From contig NZ_CP020772.1 in NCBI RefSeq assembly GCF_002097535.1, positions 186,001 to 250,000 of the forward strand: a DNA stretch of 64,000 bases, in the 5' to 3' direction. Both the position numbers and the translations under genes were made by a program. Below the pieces are notes generated by a model, which worked only from the letters and a program-made list of their open reading frames with translations, did no database searches and had not been told where the DNA came from. Every line of letters begins with the position of its first letter. Within the stretch, counting starts at the first letter, position 1. The DNA comes from Halobacillus mangrovi (GTDB lineage Bacteria; Bacillota; Bacilli; Bacillales; Halobacillaceae). Shown piece by piece: positions 49,349-59,892 of the stretch.

Positions 49349-51322
49349 ATGCCTAATTTTTTTAAAAAACCAACGATGAGCGGTCATTTATGGATTATCT
49401 ATCTGATCTCACTCATCCTGCTCGGGTTCATATGGTTTTACCAATGGATGCTTGGATTAATGATGACATTATTCCTTGCAGCATCCATTTTCTATAGTGT
49501 CCGCACAGAGCAGAATATGATCAATGAGACAGAAGAATATATATCAACGCTATCCTACAGGGTCAAAAAGGTAGGAGAAGAGGCGTTGTTGGAAATGCCG
49601 ATCGGGATCATTTTGTTCAGTGAGAATTTCACTGTTGAATGGGCCAATCCTTACATGAACAGGTTTACGGATCAGGATACAATCGTCGGCAAATCGTTGA
49701 AGGATATATCCGATCAGCTCATCCAGCCGATCAAGGATGATCAGGATGAGGTTTGGATCAATGTTGATGGATATAAGCTTCAGACAATTATTAAGAAAAA
49801 AGAGCGTTTGCTTTATTTATTCGATCGGACGAAGCAAACAGAGATTTCTAATCTCTATCAAAATGAACAGACGGTATTATCGATTATTTTCCTGGATAAC
49901 TATGAAGAGATCACTCAGGGGATGGATGATACAGCTAAAAGTCATATTAACTCCCAGGTGACATCCATTTTGAACAAATGGGCTGGAGATTTCGGGATCT
50001 ATTTGAAGCGGACCTCACAAGAACGGTTCCTTGCTGTGATGAATCAAGAAATTCTTCATTCTCTGGAGAAAGCCAAATTTGAGATCCTCGATGAAGTAAG
50101 AGAGTTGATCACAGATCAGAATGTGCCGCTAACCCTTAGTTTCGGAATCGGAGTCGGCCCTGTCAATCTTCCAGAGCTCGGCGAACTGGCGCAGTCCAGC
50201 CTGGACCTTGCACTTGGACGAGGCGGGGATCAGGTGGCGATTAAGGATGATTCGGGTAAAGTACGTTTCTATGGTGGAAAGACAAATCCGATGGAAAAAC
50301 GTACACGCGTGCGAGCAAGGGTGATTTCCCACGCTATGAAGGAACTTGTCCAAGAGAGTGAGAAGGTCCTGATCATGGGGCATAAATCGCCTGATATGGA
50401 TTCTATCGGCGCTTCAATCGGGATATTAAAGATTGCGCAAGCCAACGATAAAAAAGGTGCTATCGTACTGGATCCTGATGATATTGATACAGGTGTACAG
50501 CGAATGGTAGAAGAGATCGAGAAAGATGAAGATTTATGGCCTCATTTCATTACTCCTGAGGATGCTATCGAAGAAGTGACCAACGATACGCTTCTTGTCG
50601 TCGTGGATACACACAAACCTTCTCTCGTGATGGAAGAGAAGCTGCTATCGAAAACGGAGCATGTCGTTGTCATCGACCACCACCGGCGCGCAGAGGAGTT
50701 CATTTCCGATCCAACGCTTGTGTATATGGAACCATATGCTTCCTCTACGGCAGAGCTCGTAACAGAACTGCTTGAATATCAGCCGAAGAAACTGAAGCTT
50801 TCCATGCTTGAATCAACAGCATTGTTAGCGGGAATTATCGTAGATACGAAAAGTTTCACCTTAAGAACTGGGTCGAGAACATTTGATGCGGCCTCTTATT
50901 TACGTTCTAAAGGAGCCGATACCGTTCAAGTCCAGAAATTTATGAAGGAAGATTTGGACGTTTATGTGAAACGAAGCAAACTAATTGAAAAAGCATCCAT
51001 CTACAGAGATGGGATTGCCATATCGACCGGCGATACAGGCCAAACGTACGGCCCTGTTATCATTGCACAGGCCGCCGATACGTTACTGACGATGAGTGGG
51101 ATCGTCGCGTCTTTTGTCATATCAGAACGAAGTGACGGACGCATTGGCATCAGTGCCCGCTCTCTTGGGGATATCAATGTCCAGGTAATCATGGAACGAA
51201 TGAACGGCGGCGGACACCTAACCAATGCAGCGACTCAATTAGAAGACACAACGATTGAAGATGCAAAAGCATTGTTGCAAGATATTATTGACGAATATTT
51301 TGAAGGGGGAGAATCAGAATGA
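49349..51322 (+). CDS. gdpP: Cyclic-di-AMP phosphodiesterase GdpP
   Basis: Membrane enzyme that hydrolyses c-di-AMP to pApA and so tunes potassium and cell-wall homeostasis. It has 657 aa: two N-terminal membrane segments (about 10-55), a PAS-like domain, a degenerate GGDEF domain, and DHH/DHHA1 domains with [11 protein letters not shown] and [12 protein letters not shown] (DHH at 443-445). The C-terminal [11 protein letters not shown] is present. It overlaps rplI by four bases. Confidence 0.97.
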   Translation: MPNFFKKPTMSGHLWIIYLISLILLGFIWFYQWMLGLMMTLFLAASIFYSVRTEQNMINETEEYISTLSYRVKKVGEEALLEMPIGIILFSENFTVEWANPYMNRFTDQDTIVGKSLKDISDQLIQPIKDDQDEVWINVDGYKLQTIIKKKERLLYLFDRTKQTEISNLYQNEQTVLSIIFLDNYEEITQGMDDTAKSHINSQVTSILNKWAGDFGIYLKRTSQERFLAVMNQEILHSLEKAKFEILDEVRELITDQNVPLTLSFGIGVGPVNLPELGELAQSSLDLALGRGGDQVAIKDDSGKVRFYGGKTNPMEKRTRVRARVISHAMKELVQESEKVLIMGHKSPDMDSIGASIGILKIAQANDKKGAIVLDPDDIDTGVQRMVEEIEKDEDLWPHFITPEDAIEEVTNDTLLVVVDTHKPSLVMEEKLLSKTEHVVVIDHHRRAEEFISDPTLVYMEPYASSTAELVTELLEYQPKKLKLSMLESTALLAGIIVDTKSFTLRTGSRTFDAASYLRSKGADTVQVQKFMKEDLDVYVKRSKLIEKASIYRDGIAISTGDTGQTYGPVIIAQAADTLLTMSGIVASFVISERSDGRIGISARSLGDINVQVIMERMNGGGHLTNAATQLEDTTIEDAKALLQDIIDEYFEGGESE

Positions 51323-51765
51323 AAGTAATTTTCACTGCTGATGTCAAAGGTAAAGGAAAAAAAGGTGAAATCAAAAATGTGAATGATGGTTATGCCAGAA
51401 ACTATCTTTTAAAAAATAACCTGGCCGTTGAAGCGACTAAAGGCAATGTGCAGGCTCAAAAGGCGAAAGATGCTAAGAAAGAACAGCTTGCACAGGAAGA
51501 AATTGATGAAGCGAAAAAGTTGAAAGAAACACTTTCTGATATGGAAGTGAAACTGACGGCTAAATCAGGGGATAATGGCCGGCTCTTTGGCTCAATTACG
51601 AGTAAACAGATTGCAGAAGAGCTGAAGAAATCCCACAATATCAAAATTGATAAGCGTAAAATCGAACTTGATGATCCGATTCGTACGCTTGGTTATACAA
51701 ATGTACCGGTTAAACTTCACCCTGAAGTGACTGGAACGATTCGCGTCCACGTGGATGAGAAATAA
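51319..51765 (+). CDS. rplI: 50S ribosomal protein L9
   Basis: Ribosomal protein of 148 aa. The N-terminal domain has [20 protein letters not shown] and [19 protein letters not shown], then a long connecting helix (about 45-75) and a C-terminal domain. The ATG overlaps the gdpP stop (ATGA) and GGGGGAG lies upstream, so the two are translationally coupled. Confidence 0.98.
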   Translation: MKVIFTADVKGKGKKGEIKNVNDGYARNYLLKNNLAVEATKGNVQAQKAKDAKKEQLAQEEIDEAKKLKETLSDMEVKLTAKSGDNGRLFGSITSKQIAEELKKSHNIKIDKRKIELDDPIRTLGYTNVPVKLHPEVTGTIRVHVDEK

Positions 51766-51874
51766 ATAGATTCATAGAAAGGGAATATCCATTTTCCTCT
51801 TATGATCTATCCATTTGACGCGGTGCAACATTCAGGTTCAACACCTGCGCTAATTTCTAGAGGAGGAAATGCTA

Positions 51875-53236
51875 GTGAGTGAAATGTGGAATGATCGTAC
51901 TCCGCCTCATAATATAGAGGCAGAACAGGCGGTACTTGGTGCGATCTTTTTAGAGCCAGAAGCGATGTCGACAGCCGCGGAGTATCTACTCCCAGAAGAT
52001 TTTTATCGAGCTAGCCACCAGCGTATCTATGAAGTCATGTTGACGTTATCGGATAAAGGAGAGCCGATTGATCTCGTTACCGTGACGACGGCTCTTTCGA
52101 ACAACAAAGTGTTGGAAGAAGTCGGAGGGGTTTCCTACTTAACGGATGTCGCAAACTCTGTCCCGACGGCTGCCAACATCATGTACTACACGCAAATAGT
52201 CGGTGAAAAGTCTACACTTAGAAGCTTAATTCGTACAGCTACCAACATTGTGACCTCAGGATATGCGGAGGAGGATGACCTTGAGGATGTTCTGAACTCT
52301 GCGGAGAAGGATATTCTGGAAGTCTCTCAACGTAAGAACTCCAGTGCTTTTAAAAGTATTAAAGATGTGCTGATCGATGTCTATGATAATATTGAACAGC
52401 TTCATAACAATGATGGCAGCACAACCGGAATTCCTACGGGATACAGGGATCTTGACCATCTTACATCAGGCTTCCAGCGGAATGATCTGATCATCATCGC
52501 TGCCCGTCCTTCCATGGGTAAAACTGCTTTTGCGTTGAACATTGCCCAAAACGTTGCGGTTCACACGGATGAAAACGTTGCGATTTTCAGTTTGGAGATG
52601 GGAGCGGACCAGCTCGTCTCACGTATGCTTTGTGCTGAAGGGAATATTGATGCGCAGCGGCTCCGTACTGGAAACATGGAGGCTGAAGATTGGAACAAGC
52701 TCACGATGGCGATGGGAAGCTTATCCAACGCAGGCATTTATATTGATGACACACCTGGTATCAGAGTAAGTGAAATTCGTTCCAAGTGCCGTCGTCTTAA
52801 GCAAGAACACGGTCTTGGCATGATCCTGATCGACTATTTGCAGTTGATCCAGGGAAGTGCGAATTCTAAAGAAAACCGTCAACAAGAGGTATCCGAAATT
52901 TCCCGTTCCTTAAAAGGATTGGCGCGTGAACTGAATGTTCCGCTCATCGCCTTATCCCAGCTTTCCCGTGGAGTAGAATCCAGACAGGATAAGCGCCCGA
53001 TGATGTCGGACTTGCGTGAATCAGGATCGATCGAGCAGGATGCCGATATTGTCGGATTCTTATATCGTGATGATTACTATGATAAAGAATCAGAGAACCA
53101 AAATATTATTGAAATTATTATATCTAAGCAGCGTAATGGTCCGGTCGGTAACGTTGAGCTGGCGTTTGTGAAGGAATATAACAAGTTCGTCGACCTTGAT
53201 CACCGTTACACGGATGCCGATATCCCGCCTGCTTAA
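51875..53236 (+). CDS. dnaC: Replicative DNA helicase (DnaC of Bacillus, DnaB family)
   Basis: Hexameric fork helicase, 453 aa. N-terminal scaffold domain (TPPHNIEAEQAVLGAIFLEP); RecA-like domain with Walker A AARPSMGKTAFALN and Walker B GMILIDYLQLI; later EISRSLKGLARELNVPLIALSQLSRG. I chose the GTG at 51875, which has AGGAGG 8 nt upstream; an ATG at 51869 would sit only 2 nt after it. Follows rplI as in B. subtilis. Confidence 0.97.
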   Translation: MSEMWNDRTPPHNIEAEQAVLGAIFLEPEAMSTAAEYLLPEDFYRASHQRIYEVMLTLSDKGEPIDLVTVTTALSNNKVLEEVGGVSYLTDVANSVPTAANIMYYTQIVGEKSTLRSLIRTATNIVTSGYAEEDDLEDVLNSAEKDILEVSQRKNSSAFKSIKDVLIDVYDNIEQLHNNDGSTTGIPTGYRDLDHLTSGFQRNDLIIIAARPSMGKTAFALNIAQNVAVHTDENVAIFSLEMGADQLVSRMLCAEGNIDAQRLRTGNMEAEDWNKLTMAMGSLSNAGIYIDDTPGIRVSEIRSKCRRLKQEHGLGMILIDYLQLIQGSANSKENRQQEVSEISRSLKGLARELNVPLIALSQLSRGVESRQDKRPMMSDLRESGSIEQDADIVGFLYRDDYYDKESENQNIIEIIISKQRNGPVGNVELAFVKEYNKFVDLDHRYTDADIPPA

Positions 53237-53247
53237 TGAAATCTATG

Positions 53248-53297
53248 AAACTCCTTTGTCAGCTATCAAATATGAGAGCTGATGAGGGAGTTTTTTT
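53248..53297 (+). terminator. Terminator after dnaC
   Basis: AAACTCC with TCAGCT pairs with AGCTGA with GGGAGTTT, followed by a T run. Confidence 0.85.
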
Positions 53298-53449
53298 ATT
53301 TGGATCATTTTTAATGGTAATCGTTTTTATTAATGTTGTTTGAATGTCTGGCTCTTTTTCATACAGACCATGGCAGGGATATTGTGACGAATAACGAATG
53401 TTATAGAATGGGCATTTTTGTAAAATATACAATAATTAAGGGGGAAACT

Positions 53450-54778
53450 ATGTTAAAACGTACCATTAATTTTTCTAACAGAATCATGCAACGTTATTTA
53501 CCCGATCCATTCTTATTTGTTATTCTATTGACCTTTGTCGTATTCTTTCTCGGTTTAATTTTCACAGATAGTACACCTATACATATGGTTCAATATTGGG
53601 GAGAAGGTTTTTGGAATCTTTTAGCTTTCTCTATGCAAATGGTCCTTGTTTTGGTAACGGGCTATGTTTTGGCAAGCAGCCCTATTTTCAAGAATGGACT
53701 TGGCAGATTAGCTTCTTTAGCTCGTAGTCCAGGTCAAGCTGTCATCTATGTCACATTGATCTCCTTACTAGCAAGCTGGATCAACTGGGGATTCGGCCTT
53801 GTCATAGGTGCTTTATTTGCCCGGGAACTTGCAAAAAGAGTAGAAAATGTTGATTATAGGCTGTTAATTGCAAGTGCTTACTCAGGATTTATCGTATGGC
53901 ATGGCGGTTTAGCCGGTTCCATACCGTTAACCATCGCCACTCCAGATCATTTCACACAGGCATCAATAGGAATTATCCCAACTTCACAAACTATTTTTGC
54001 AGGCTTCAACCTTGCCATTGTCGCTGCTATATTTATCGTTTTACCTATCTTGAATCGAAAAATGCTACCTAGTAAAGAAAATCGAGTCACCGTCGATCGC
54101 TCGTTATTGGAAGACGAAACATCATTGGGAGCAGCTACGTTAGAAGAGCAAGCTCCTACACCAGCGATACGATTGGAAAACAGTAAAATTTTATCATTAA
54201 TCACTGCTATTTTAGGGATTTCTTTTCTAACCTATTATTTTGTAACGACTGGTTTTAAATTGAACCTTAATATCGTCAATTTCGCCTTTTTATTTCTCGG
54301 AATTCTATTCCATGGAACGCCAAGCCAATTTCTTAACTCAGTCTCTGATGCAGTAAAAGGGGCAAGTGGAATCATCATTCAATTCCCTTTTTATGCAGGA
54401 ATCATGGGGATGATGGTCGCCTCTGGACTTGCGGCACTGATGTCGGAAGGGTTTGCGTCAATTTCGACAGGTTTCACCTTTCCCTTTTTTGCTTTTATCA
54501 GTGCTGGAATTGTAAACTTTTTTGTACCCTCTGGTGGTGGACAATGGGCTGTTCAAGCACCTATTATGATTGATGCTGCACAACAATTAGGTGTATCAGT
54601 ACCCAAAACAGCTATGGCTGTGGCATGGGGAGATGCATGGACAAACTTAATTCAACCATTTTGGGCACTTCCGGCTCTTGCCATCGCAGGCTTGAAGGCG
54701 AAAGATATTATGGGCTTTTGTTTAATCGTCCTTTTTGTAAGCGGTATCATTATATCGCTTGGGTTACTATTTTTATAA
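53450..54778 (+). CDS. Short-chain fatty acid transporter (AtoE family)
   Basis: Integral membrane protein of 442 aa with about 12 segments. Family-typical stretches include RYLPDPFLFVILLTFVVF at the N-terminus, SWINWGFGLVIGALFARELAK and FFVPSGGGQWAVQAPIM near the C-terminus. AtoE-type proteins take up short-chain acids such as butyrate or acetoacetate. I chose the ATG at 53450, with AAGGGGG upstream. The longer frame adds 39 unlikely residues. It interrupts the usual dnaC-purA order. Confidence 0.87.
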   Translation: MLKRTINFSNRIMQRYLPDPFLFVILLTFVVFFLGLIFTDSTPIHMVQYWGEGFWNLLAFSMQMVLVLVTGYVLASSPIFKNGLGRLASLARSPGQAVIYVTLISLLASWINWGFGLVIGALFARELAKRVENVDYRLLIASAYSGFIVWHGGLAGSIPLTIATPDHFTQASIGIIPTSQTIFAGFNLAIVAAIFIVLPILNRKMLPSKENRVTVDRSLLEDETSLGAATLEEQAPTPAIRLENSKILSLITAILGISFLTYYFVTTGFKLNLNIVNFAFLFLGILFHGTPSQFLNSVSDAVKGASGIIIQFPFYAGIMGMMVASGLAALMSEGFASISTGFTFPFFAFISAGIVNFFVPSGGGQWAVQAPIMIDAAQQLGVSVPKTAMAVAWGDAWTNLIQPFWALPALAIAGLKAKDIMGFCLIVLFVSGIIISLGLLFL

Positions 54779-54833
54779 GTAGACTATGAACGGTTACGTA
54801 ATACTTCGATTTGAAGAAGAATAAGTAGAGAAG

Positions 54834-54866
54834 ACGACCTTTATTTAAAAGGCCGTCCTCTTTTTA
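54834..54866 (+). terminator. Terminator after the AtoE gene
   Basis: AGACGACCTTT and AAAGGCCGTCCT pair with one wobble, followed by CTTTTTA. Confidence 0.78.
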
Positions 54867-54922
54867 TTTTCATCACTCCTCGTTACGCCTCCCTTGAAGT
54901 TACGCCAAGAAGTGGGTGAAAC

Positions 54923-55777
54923 TTATGTCAGCCAATGATGAATCGCATGGGCAACACCATGGTCGTCATTGCTTTTTGTAACAAAGCTGCTTGCTTCTTT
55001 AACGGCTGTCCTGCCATTTTCCATGGCGGCACTATGTCCAGCCTTTGCAATCATAGATAGATCGTTTGGACTGTCACCGATAGCCGCAGTGCGTTTAATT
55101 GAATGTCCTAAGTGATTGGCCAGCTTTTCTAAAGCCAATCCTTTCGATGCGTGCTTATGCTCAAGTTCAAAGTTATGAAAAGCAGAACTGACAAGCGTCA
55201 AGTTCGGGTAACTTTCAAAAGTTCCCCAGCCTTTATCCAGCTTCTCCTTTTCAAAGGAAAAAGCCAGTACATTGTAAATAGGCGTACCTGCATCCAAAAT
55301 ATCCTGATAAGACTCAACATGATAAAAGCCTGTCTGGCTAAACTGTTTCTCGATCGCCTCTGTCAGTTTTTTGATATCCTCATTAGGGTTGGCACTTTGG
55401 ATGCGATCCAGCTCTATTTGCAAGAGCTCCCTGCCATTTTGAGGAGTTAAAATAGCAGAATCGCTGAACACTTCATAATAGAACTGTTCTTGATCTAACC
55501 ACTCTAAAATTTCTACCGTATCTCTCTCTTCAATCGGAACGGAATGAAATAACGTTCCGTTTGGCTCATGGATGGTTGCTCCGTTCGCGCCGATCACCCA
55601 TATATTCAAACCTGTCTTTTCAAGAACATTTCTAACATCAAATTCGGCTCTTCCTGTGGCGATCACGACTTCGGTTCCTTTTTGCTGAGCCATCTTGATC
55701 GCATCAATGTTATCCTTACTAATCGTATTCTGACTGTTTAACAGTGTTCCATCTAGATCAATTGCAATTAACTCCAT
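54923..55777 (-). CDS. Cof-type HAD family phosphatase
   Basis: HAD-IIB sugar or nucleotide phosphatase of 284 aa. Motif I DLDGTLLNS with Asp7/Asp9, motif II VIATGRA, and motif IV AIGDSPNDLSMIAKAGHSAAMENG. The cap domain is in the middle. The substrate is unknown. The ATG overlaps the end of the DeoR gene by 10 nt, so they form an operon. The pair probably handles a phosphorylated sugar. Confidence 0.9.
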   Translation of the reverse strand: MELIAIDLDGTLLNSQNTISKDNIDAIKMAQQKGTEVVIATGRAEFDVRNVLEKTGLNIWVIGANGATIHEPNGTLFHSVPIEERDTVEILEWLDQEQFYYEVFSDSAILTPQNGRELLQIELDRIQSANPNEDIKKLTEAIEKQFSQTGFYHVESYQDILDAGTPIYNVLAFSFEKEKLDKGWGTFESYPNLTLVSSAFHNFELEHKHASKGLALEKLANHLGHSIKRTAAIGDSPNDLSMIAKAGHSAAMENGRTAVKEASSFVTKSNDDHGVAHAIHHWLT

Positions 55778-56550
55778 ACATCTGCCTCCTCTTGCCCTGC
55801 CACCAAAAGTTCAACGTTACAGCGGTCAAGCAGCCGTTGAAATTCCGGGTCTGGTTCCTTGTCTGTAATAATCAAGTCGACATCTTCCAGTTCAGCGAAT
55901 TGAAAAAATTCCGTGACTCCGAATTTCGTATGGTCGGCAAGGACAATGACCTGTTTCGCCTGTTGGATCATATTCTTTTTCACCATACCGTCTTCTTCGT
56001 GCGCAATGGTCAATCCATTTTCAGAGACCCCCACTACTCCTATGAAAGCTTTATCGACATGGAATTTTCTCAATCGTTCAATGACAGATGTACCAAATAA
56101 GAAGCGATGTTCTTTTTGTAGCGAACCGCCGAGGAGCTGGATATTTACATCCTTCTTATTCGAAAGGATTTCGGCCTGGTTAATCGAATTGGTAATGACA
56201 GTACATTCAATCGCTTCTATATGATTTGCGCAGGCTTGAACGGTAGTCGATGTATCAAGGATGATTTTATCACCGAGCTGAATGAGCGATGCAGCTTTCT
56301 GTCCGATCTGTTGTTTTTCCTGAGAAACGGTCTGCAATCGCTTTGTATAATCCTTGATGATATTATGGGAAGAAGGCAGGATCGCTCCCCCACGCGTTCG
56401 CACAATGGCTTTCCTGTCTTCAAGTTTAACTAAATCTCTCCGTGCTGTATCCCTCGATACTTGAAACAAATCACAGATTTGTTCAACAGAAATACGACGG
56501 TTACGGTTTAAGTATCGAATAATTTCAATTAAACGTTCCTCTTGATACAT
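55768..56550 (-). CDS. DeoR family transcriptional regulator
   Basis: Repressor of 260 aa: N-terminal HTH (ISVEQICDLFQVSRDTARRDL, about 19-39) with TRGGAILPS, and a C-terminal DeoRC sensor domain for phosphorylated sugars. I chose the ATG ending at 56550 with GGGGAGG upstream; an ATG six codons earlier overlaps that site. Co-transcribed with the HAD phosphatase; likely controls its own operon. Confidence 0.9.
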   Translation of the reverse strand: MYQEERLIEIIRYLNRNRRISVEQICDLFQVSRDTARRDLVKLEDRKAIVRTRGGAILPSSHNIIKDYTKRLQTVSQEKQQIGQKAASLIQLGDKIILDTSTTVQACANHIEAIECTVITNSINQAEILSNKKDVNIQLLGGSLQKEHRFLFGTSVIERLRKFHVDKAFIGVVGVSENGLTIAHEEDGMVKKNMIQQAKQVIVLADHTKFGVTEFFQFAELEDVDLIITDKEPDPEFQRLLDRCNVELLVAGQEEADVWS

Positions 56551-56662
56551 CAGGTCCTCCCCTTCCATATCTATCCTCTTTAAGTCATCATAAGTTATTT
56601 GTAATTAAATATCAAGTATAATAAGTTAATGTAAGTATAAATAAGTAATCATGAATATGTTT

Positions 56663-56706
56663 ATAATCGAACATTTGAGAATATAAATTGTTTATTGTTC
56701 GGATAT
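56663..56706. promoter_or_regulatory. PurR operator: two inverted PurBoxes upstream of purA
   Basis: ATAATCGAACATT (56663-56675) matches the PurBox consensus AWWWCCGAACWWT at 12 of 13 positions. The inverse complement of 56694-56706, ATATCCGAACAAT, matches at all 13. The two face each other across 18 nt, close to the 16-17 nt of B. subtilis PurR operators. Confidence 0.85.
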
Positions 56707-56710
56707 TGCG

Positions 56711-56739
56711 TTGACTTGATGAGGTAAGATTGGTAAACT
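56711..56739 (+). promoter_or_regulatory. Sigma-A promoter of purA
   Basis: TTGACT (56711-56716) and TAAACT (56734-56739) are 17 nt apart, 45 nt before the ATG and just downstream of the PurBoxes. Confidence 0.75.
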
Positions 56740-56753
56740 GACGGTGGAATTAA

Positions 56754-58073
<1,320 letters not shown>

Positions 58074-58081
58074 TAATTTTT

Positions 58082-58118
58082 CACGCCTGACTTGGCTAAG
58101 TTAGGCGTGTTTTGTTTA
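58082..58118 (+). terminator. Terminator after purA
   Basis: CACGCCTGACTT pairs with AAGTTAGGCGTG with one mismatch around a 4-nt loop, followed by TTTTGTTT. Confidence 0.85.
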
Positions 58119-58137
58119 GGATAGAAATGAAGGAGGG

Positions 58138-58153
58138 TGTTTCACGTGAAACG
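58138..58153. promoter_or_regulatory. parS site 2, over a start codon
   Basis: TGTTTCACGTGAAACG matches parS at 15 of 16 positions. It spans the space between the ribosome site and the GTG start (58146) of the LOG-family gene and includes its first codons. Confidence 0.9.
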
Positions 58154-58682
58154 GATATGTGTATTTGCAGGGTCGAGCGCCGGAAATGATCCGGCTTTTG
58201 CAAAAAGAACGAAAGAACTGGGGAAAGTGTTTGCTGAGAAACAGATTGAGCTCGTTTATGGAGGGGCTCAAAGTGGACTGATGGGAGTGATGGCCGACGC
58301 CATTTTAGAAAAAGGCGGGAAAGTCACAGGCATTATGCCTACTCACCTTTTTCAAAAAGAAATTGCACACCCTGATGTTACAACAATGATTGAAGTTGAA
58401 ACGATGCATGAGCGAAAAGCTAAGATGAGTGAGCTCGCAGATGGATACATTGCGCTCCCCGGAGGGTTCGGTACGTTTGAAGAATTGTTTGAAACAGTGA
58501 GTTGGGCTCAAATCGGACTGCATGAGAAGCCGTTAGCTTTGTTCAATATTGAAGGCTACTACACTCCGCTGATGAACTTAATCAATCATGCGATTGAAGC
58601 GGGATTCGTACCTGAGGCCAATCGACGTTTGATTTTAGAATCTAATCAGCCAAATGAATTGGTGAAAATGATGAAACTATAA
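58146..58682 (+). CDS. LOG family protein (putative nucleotide phosphoribohydrolase)
   Basis: Rossmann-like protein of 178 aa with GGAQSGLMG and PGGFGTFEELFE, the LOG signature. Relatives cleave cytokinin-type or AMP-type nucleoside monophosphates; the bacterial role is unclear. I chose the GTG at 58146 (MKRICVFAGSSAG), with AGGAGG 9-10 nt upstream. The in-frame GTG at 58137 abuts that site. The start lies inside a parS sequence, so bound ParB might affect its expression. Confidence 0.9.
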   Translation: MKRICVFAGSSAGNDPAFAKRTKELGKVFAEKQIELVYGGAQSGLMGVMADAILEKGGKVTGIMPTHLFQKEIAHPDVTTMIEVETMHERKAKMSELADGYIALPGGFGTFEELFETVSWAQIGLHEKPLALFNIEGYYTPLMNLINHAIEAGFVPEANRRLILESNQPNELVKMMKL

Positions 58683-58709
58683 AACCGGGCTAGAAAGGCC
58701 CGGTTTTTA
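58683..58709. terminator. Bidirectional terminator after the LOG gene
   Basis: AACCGGGC and GCCCGGTT pair perfectly with A and T runs outside. It serves two convergent genes. Confidence 0.88.
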
Positions 58710-59210
58710 TTATACATTAATGGTCGTGACAAAAGTGAACCCTAAATAGCGGTAAGAGACTTCAATTTGTTCAATAGGGATCTCTTCTGTAATACTTAAT
58801 CCATAAATGCGGTTGGAATCGTTACTTTTTGCAGCTACTTTCCTCTGATCCTGATCCTGATCCTTTGAGCTAACGGGGGAGCTGTTTGGTTCGAGGGTGA
58901 TAGATTTGTAGTCTTGCATGTGATATTCCCCTTTATAGGGATTGTAAGTATTGGATATGATAAAACCAGTATCTGAATCACTCACTTGAACTAAAGGATT
59001 AGTAGCGGGCTCGTTTCCATTAATGGATACATCCGTAATTTTAATGTCACCCATCAGGCTTTTGTTGCCAAGTGCGACGATCACGGATTGCTTGTCGGTC
59101 GTTGTACCTACAGAGCCATGGGCTAGCGGTGGATTAAGCTGTAAAAAACCCATAAATCCGACTGTCATGATAATAAGTATGAATGCTAGAGTCTTGACCG
59201 TTTTTTTCAT
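58710..59210 (-). CDS. Hypothetical secreted or membrane-anchored protein
   Basis: 166 aa that I cannot place in a family. One hydrophobic segment near residues 8-26 (LAFILIIMTVGFMGFLQL) is a signal or anchor. The rest is polar and beta-rich, with a linker NSSPVSSKDQDQDQRK and a final strand pattern RYLGFTFVTTINV. No cysteines are present. AGAGGAGG 7-8 nt upstream of the ATG supports expression. Orphan gene between LOG and tRNA-Asp, facing the fork. Confidence 0.75.
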   Translation of the reverse strand: MKKTVKTLAFILIIMTVGFMGFLQLNPPLAHGSVGTTTDKQSVIVALGNKSLMGDIKITDVSINGNEPATNPLVQVSDSDTGFIISNTYNPYKGEYHMQDYKSITLEPNSSPVSSKDQDQDQRKVAAKSNDSNRIYGLSITEEIPIEQIEVSYRYLGFTFVTTINV

Positions 59211-59292
59211 TATTGCACCTCCTCTCTACTCGATAATGTTCGTTTAGAACGTCAAATTATAAATGAATGTTGGATAGAAGACTAAAATTCTA

Positions 59293-59321
59293 TTGCGCCT
59301 GGGATTCAGCTATGATATGAT
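59293..59321 (+). promoter_or_regulatory. Predicted promoter of tRNA-Asp
   Basis: TTGCGC (59293-59298) and TATGAT (59316-59321) with a 17-nt spacer, 37 nt before the tRNA. Confidence 0.55.
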
Positions 59322-59357
59322 ATTCATCGTTGCGGTAAAACAACAGCATGTATTGCT

Positions 59358-59434
59358 GGTCCGGTAGTTCAGTTGGTTAGAATGCCTGCCTGTCACGCAG
59401 GAGGTCGCGGGTTCGAGTCCCGTCCGGACCGCCA
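59358..59434 (+). tRNA. tRNA-Asp (anticodon GTC)
   Basis: 77 nt with encoded CCA. Acceptor arms GGTCCGG / CCGGACC, D-loop AGTTCAGTTGGTTAGA, anticodon loop CTGTCAC flanked by CCTGC / GCAGG, T-loop GTTCGAGTC. Confidence 0.96.
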
Positions 59435-59703
59435 TTTTTATTATAGCAGGGTTGCAGAGAGAAATTAATCGAAACAACTACTGAAACTATGGCGAATTAA
59501 TGAAGTTTTAATCTAATCTTCTTGGCTTGCAGATAAGTCGGTAGAGAAGCCGTAAAACACCCTCGAATAGTCACCATCGTAGGCTTTGCGAGGAGCGTAG
59601 GCTACACCGAATAACTTGCAATGTGACGAGCACAGGACATCTTTGAAATCACATCGAAACCAGGTATGGTGCGAGAACAAAAATATACCATCTATCTTAA
59701 TCA
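59435..59703. other. Gap between tRNA-Asp and tRNA-Phe
   Basis: About 270 bases without a supported gene. AGTCGGTAGAG at 59536-59546 copies part of the tRNA-Phe D-arm, but no anticodon or T-arm accompanies it. No terminator is evident, so co-transcription of both tRNAs is possible. Confidence 0.5.
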
Positions 59704-59776
59704 TGGCTCGGTAGCTCAGTCGGTAGAGCAACGGACTGAAAATTCGTGTGTCGGCGGTTCGATTCCGTCCCGAGCC
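59704..59776 (+). tRNA. tRNA-Phe (anticodon GAA)
   Basis: 73 nt. Acceptor arms GGCTCGG / CCGAGCC, D-arm GCTCAGTCGGTAGAGC, anticodon loop CTGAAAA on ACGGA / TTCGT (one G-U pair), T-loop GTTCGATTC, discriminator A. The next bases are CTTTT, so CCA is not encoded and must be added afterwards. The neighbouring tRNA-Asp does encode CCA. Confidence 0.95.
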
Positions 59777-59781
59777 ACTTT

Positions 59782-59818
59782 TAAAAAACGTCTACGAAAT
59801 TTCGTAGACGTTTTTTTT
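59782..59818 (+). terminator. Terminator after tRNA-Phe
   Basis: ACGTCTACGAA and TTCGTAGACGT form a near-continuous palindrome with A and T runs outside. Confidence 0.92.
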
Positions 59819-59892
59819 GTGTGTATGTACTGGAAATTAAAAGAACAATATTCAAAAAATTTCTAAAAAAAGAAATAAATTCTACTAAAAAT

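Noticed and set aside
53333..53449. N-terminal extension of the AtoE-type transporter (39 residues)
   Set aside because: The extension is not family-like and lacks a ribosome site, while the ATG at 53450 has AAGGGGG upstream and starts a typical N-terminus.
59536..59546. Possible tRNA pseudogene: AGTCGGTAGAG identical to part of the tRNA-Phe D-arm
   Set aside because: No matching acceptor, anticodon or T-arm nearby; 11 bases alone are weak evidence.
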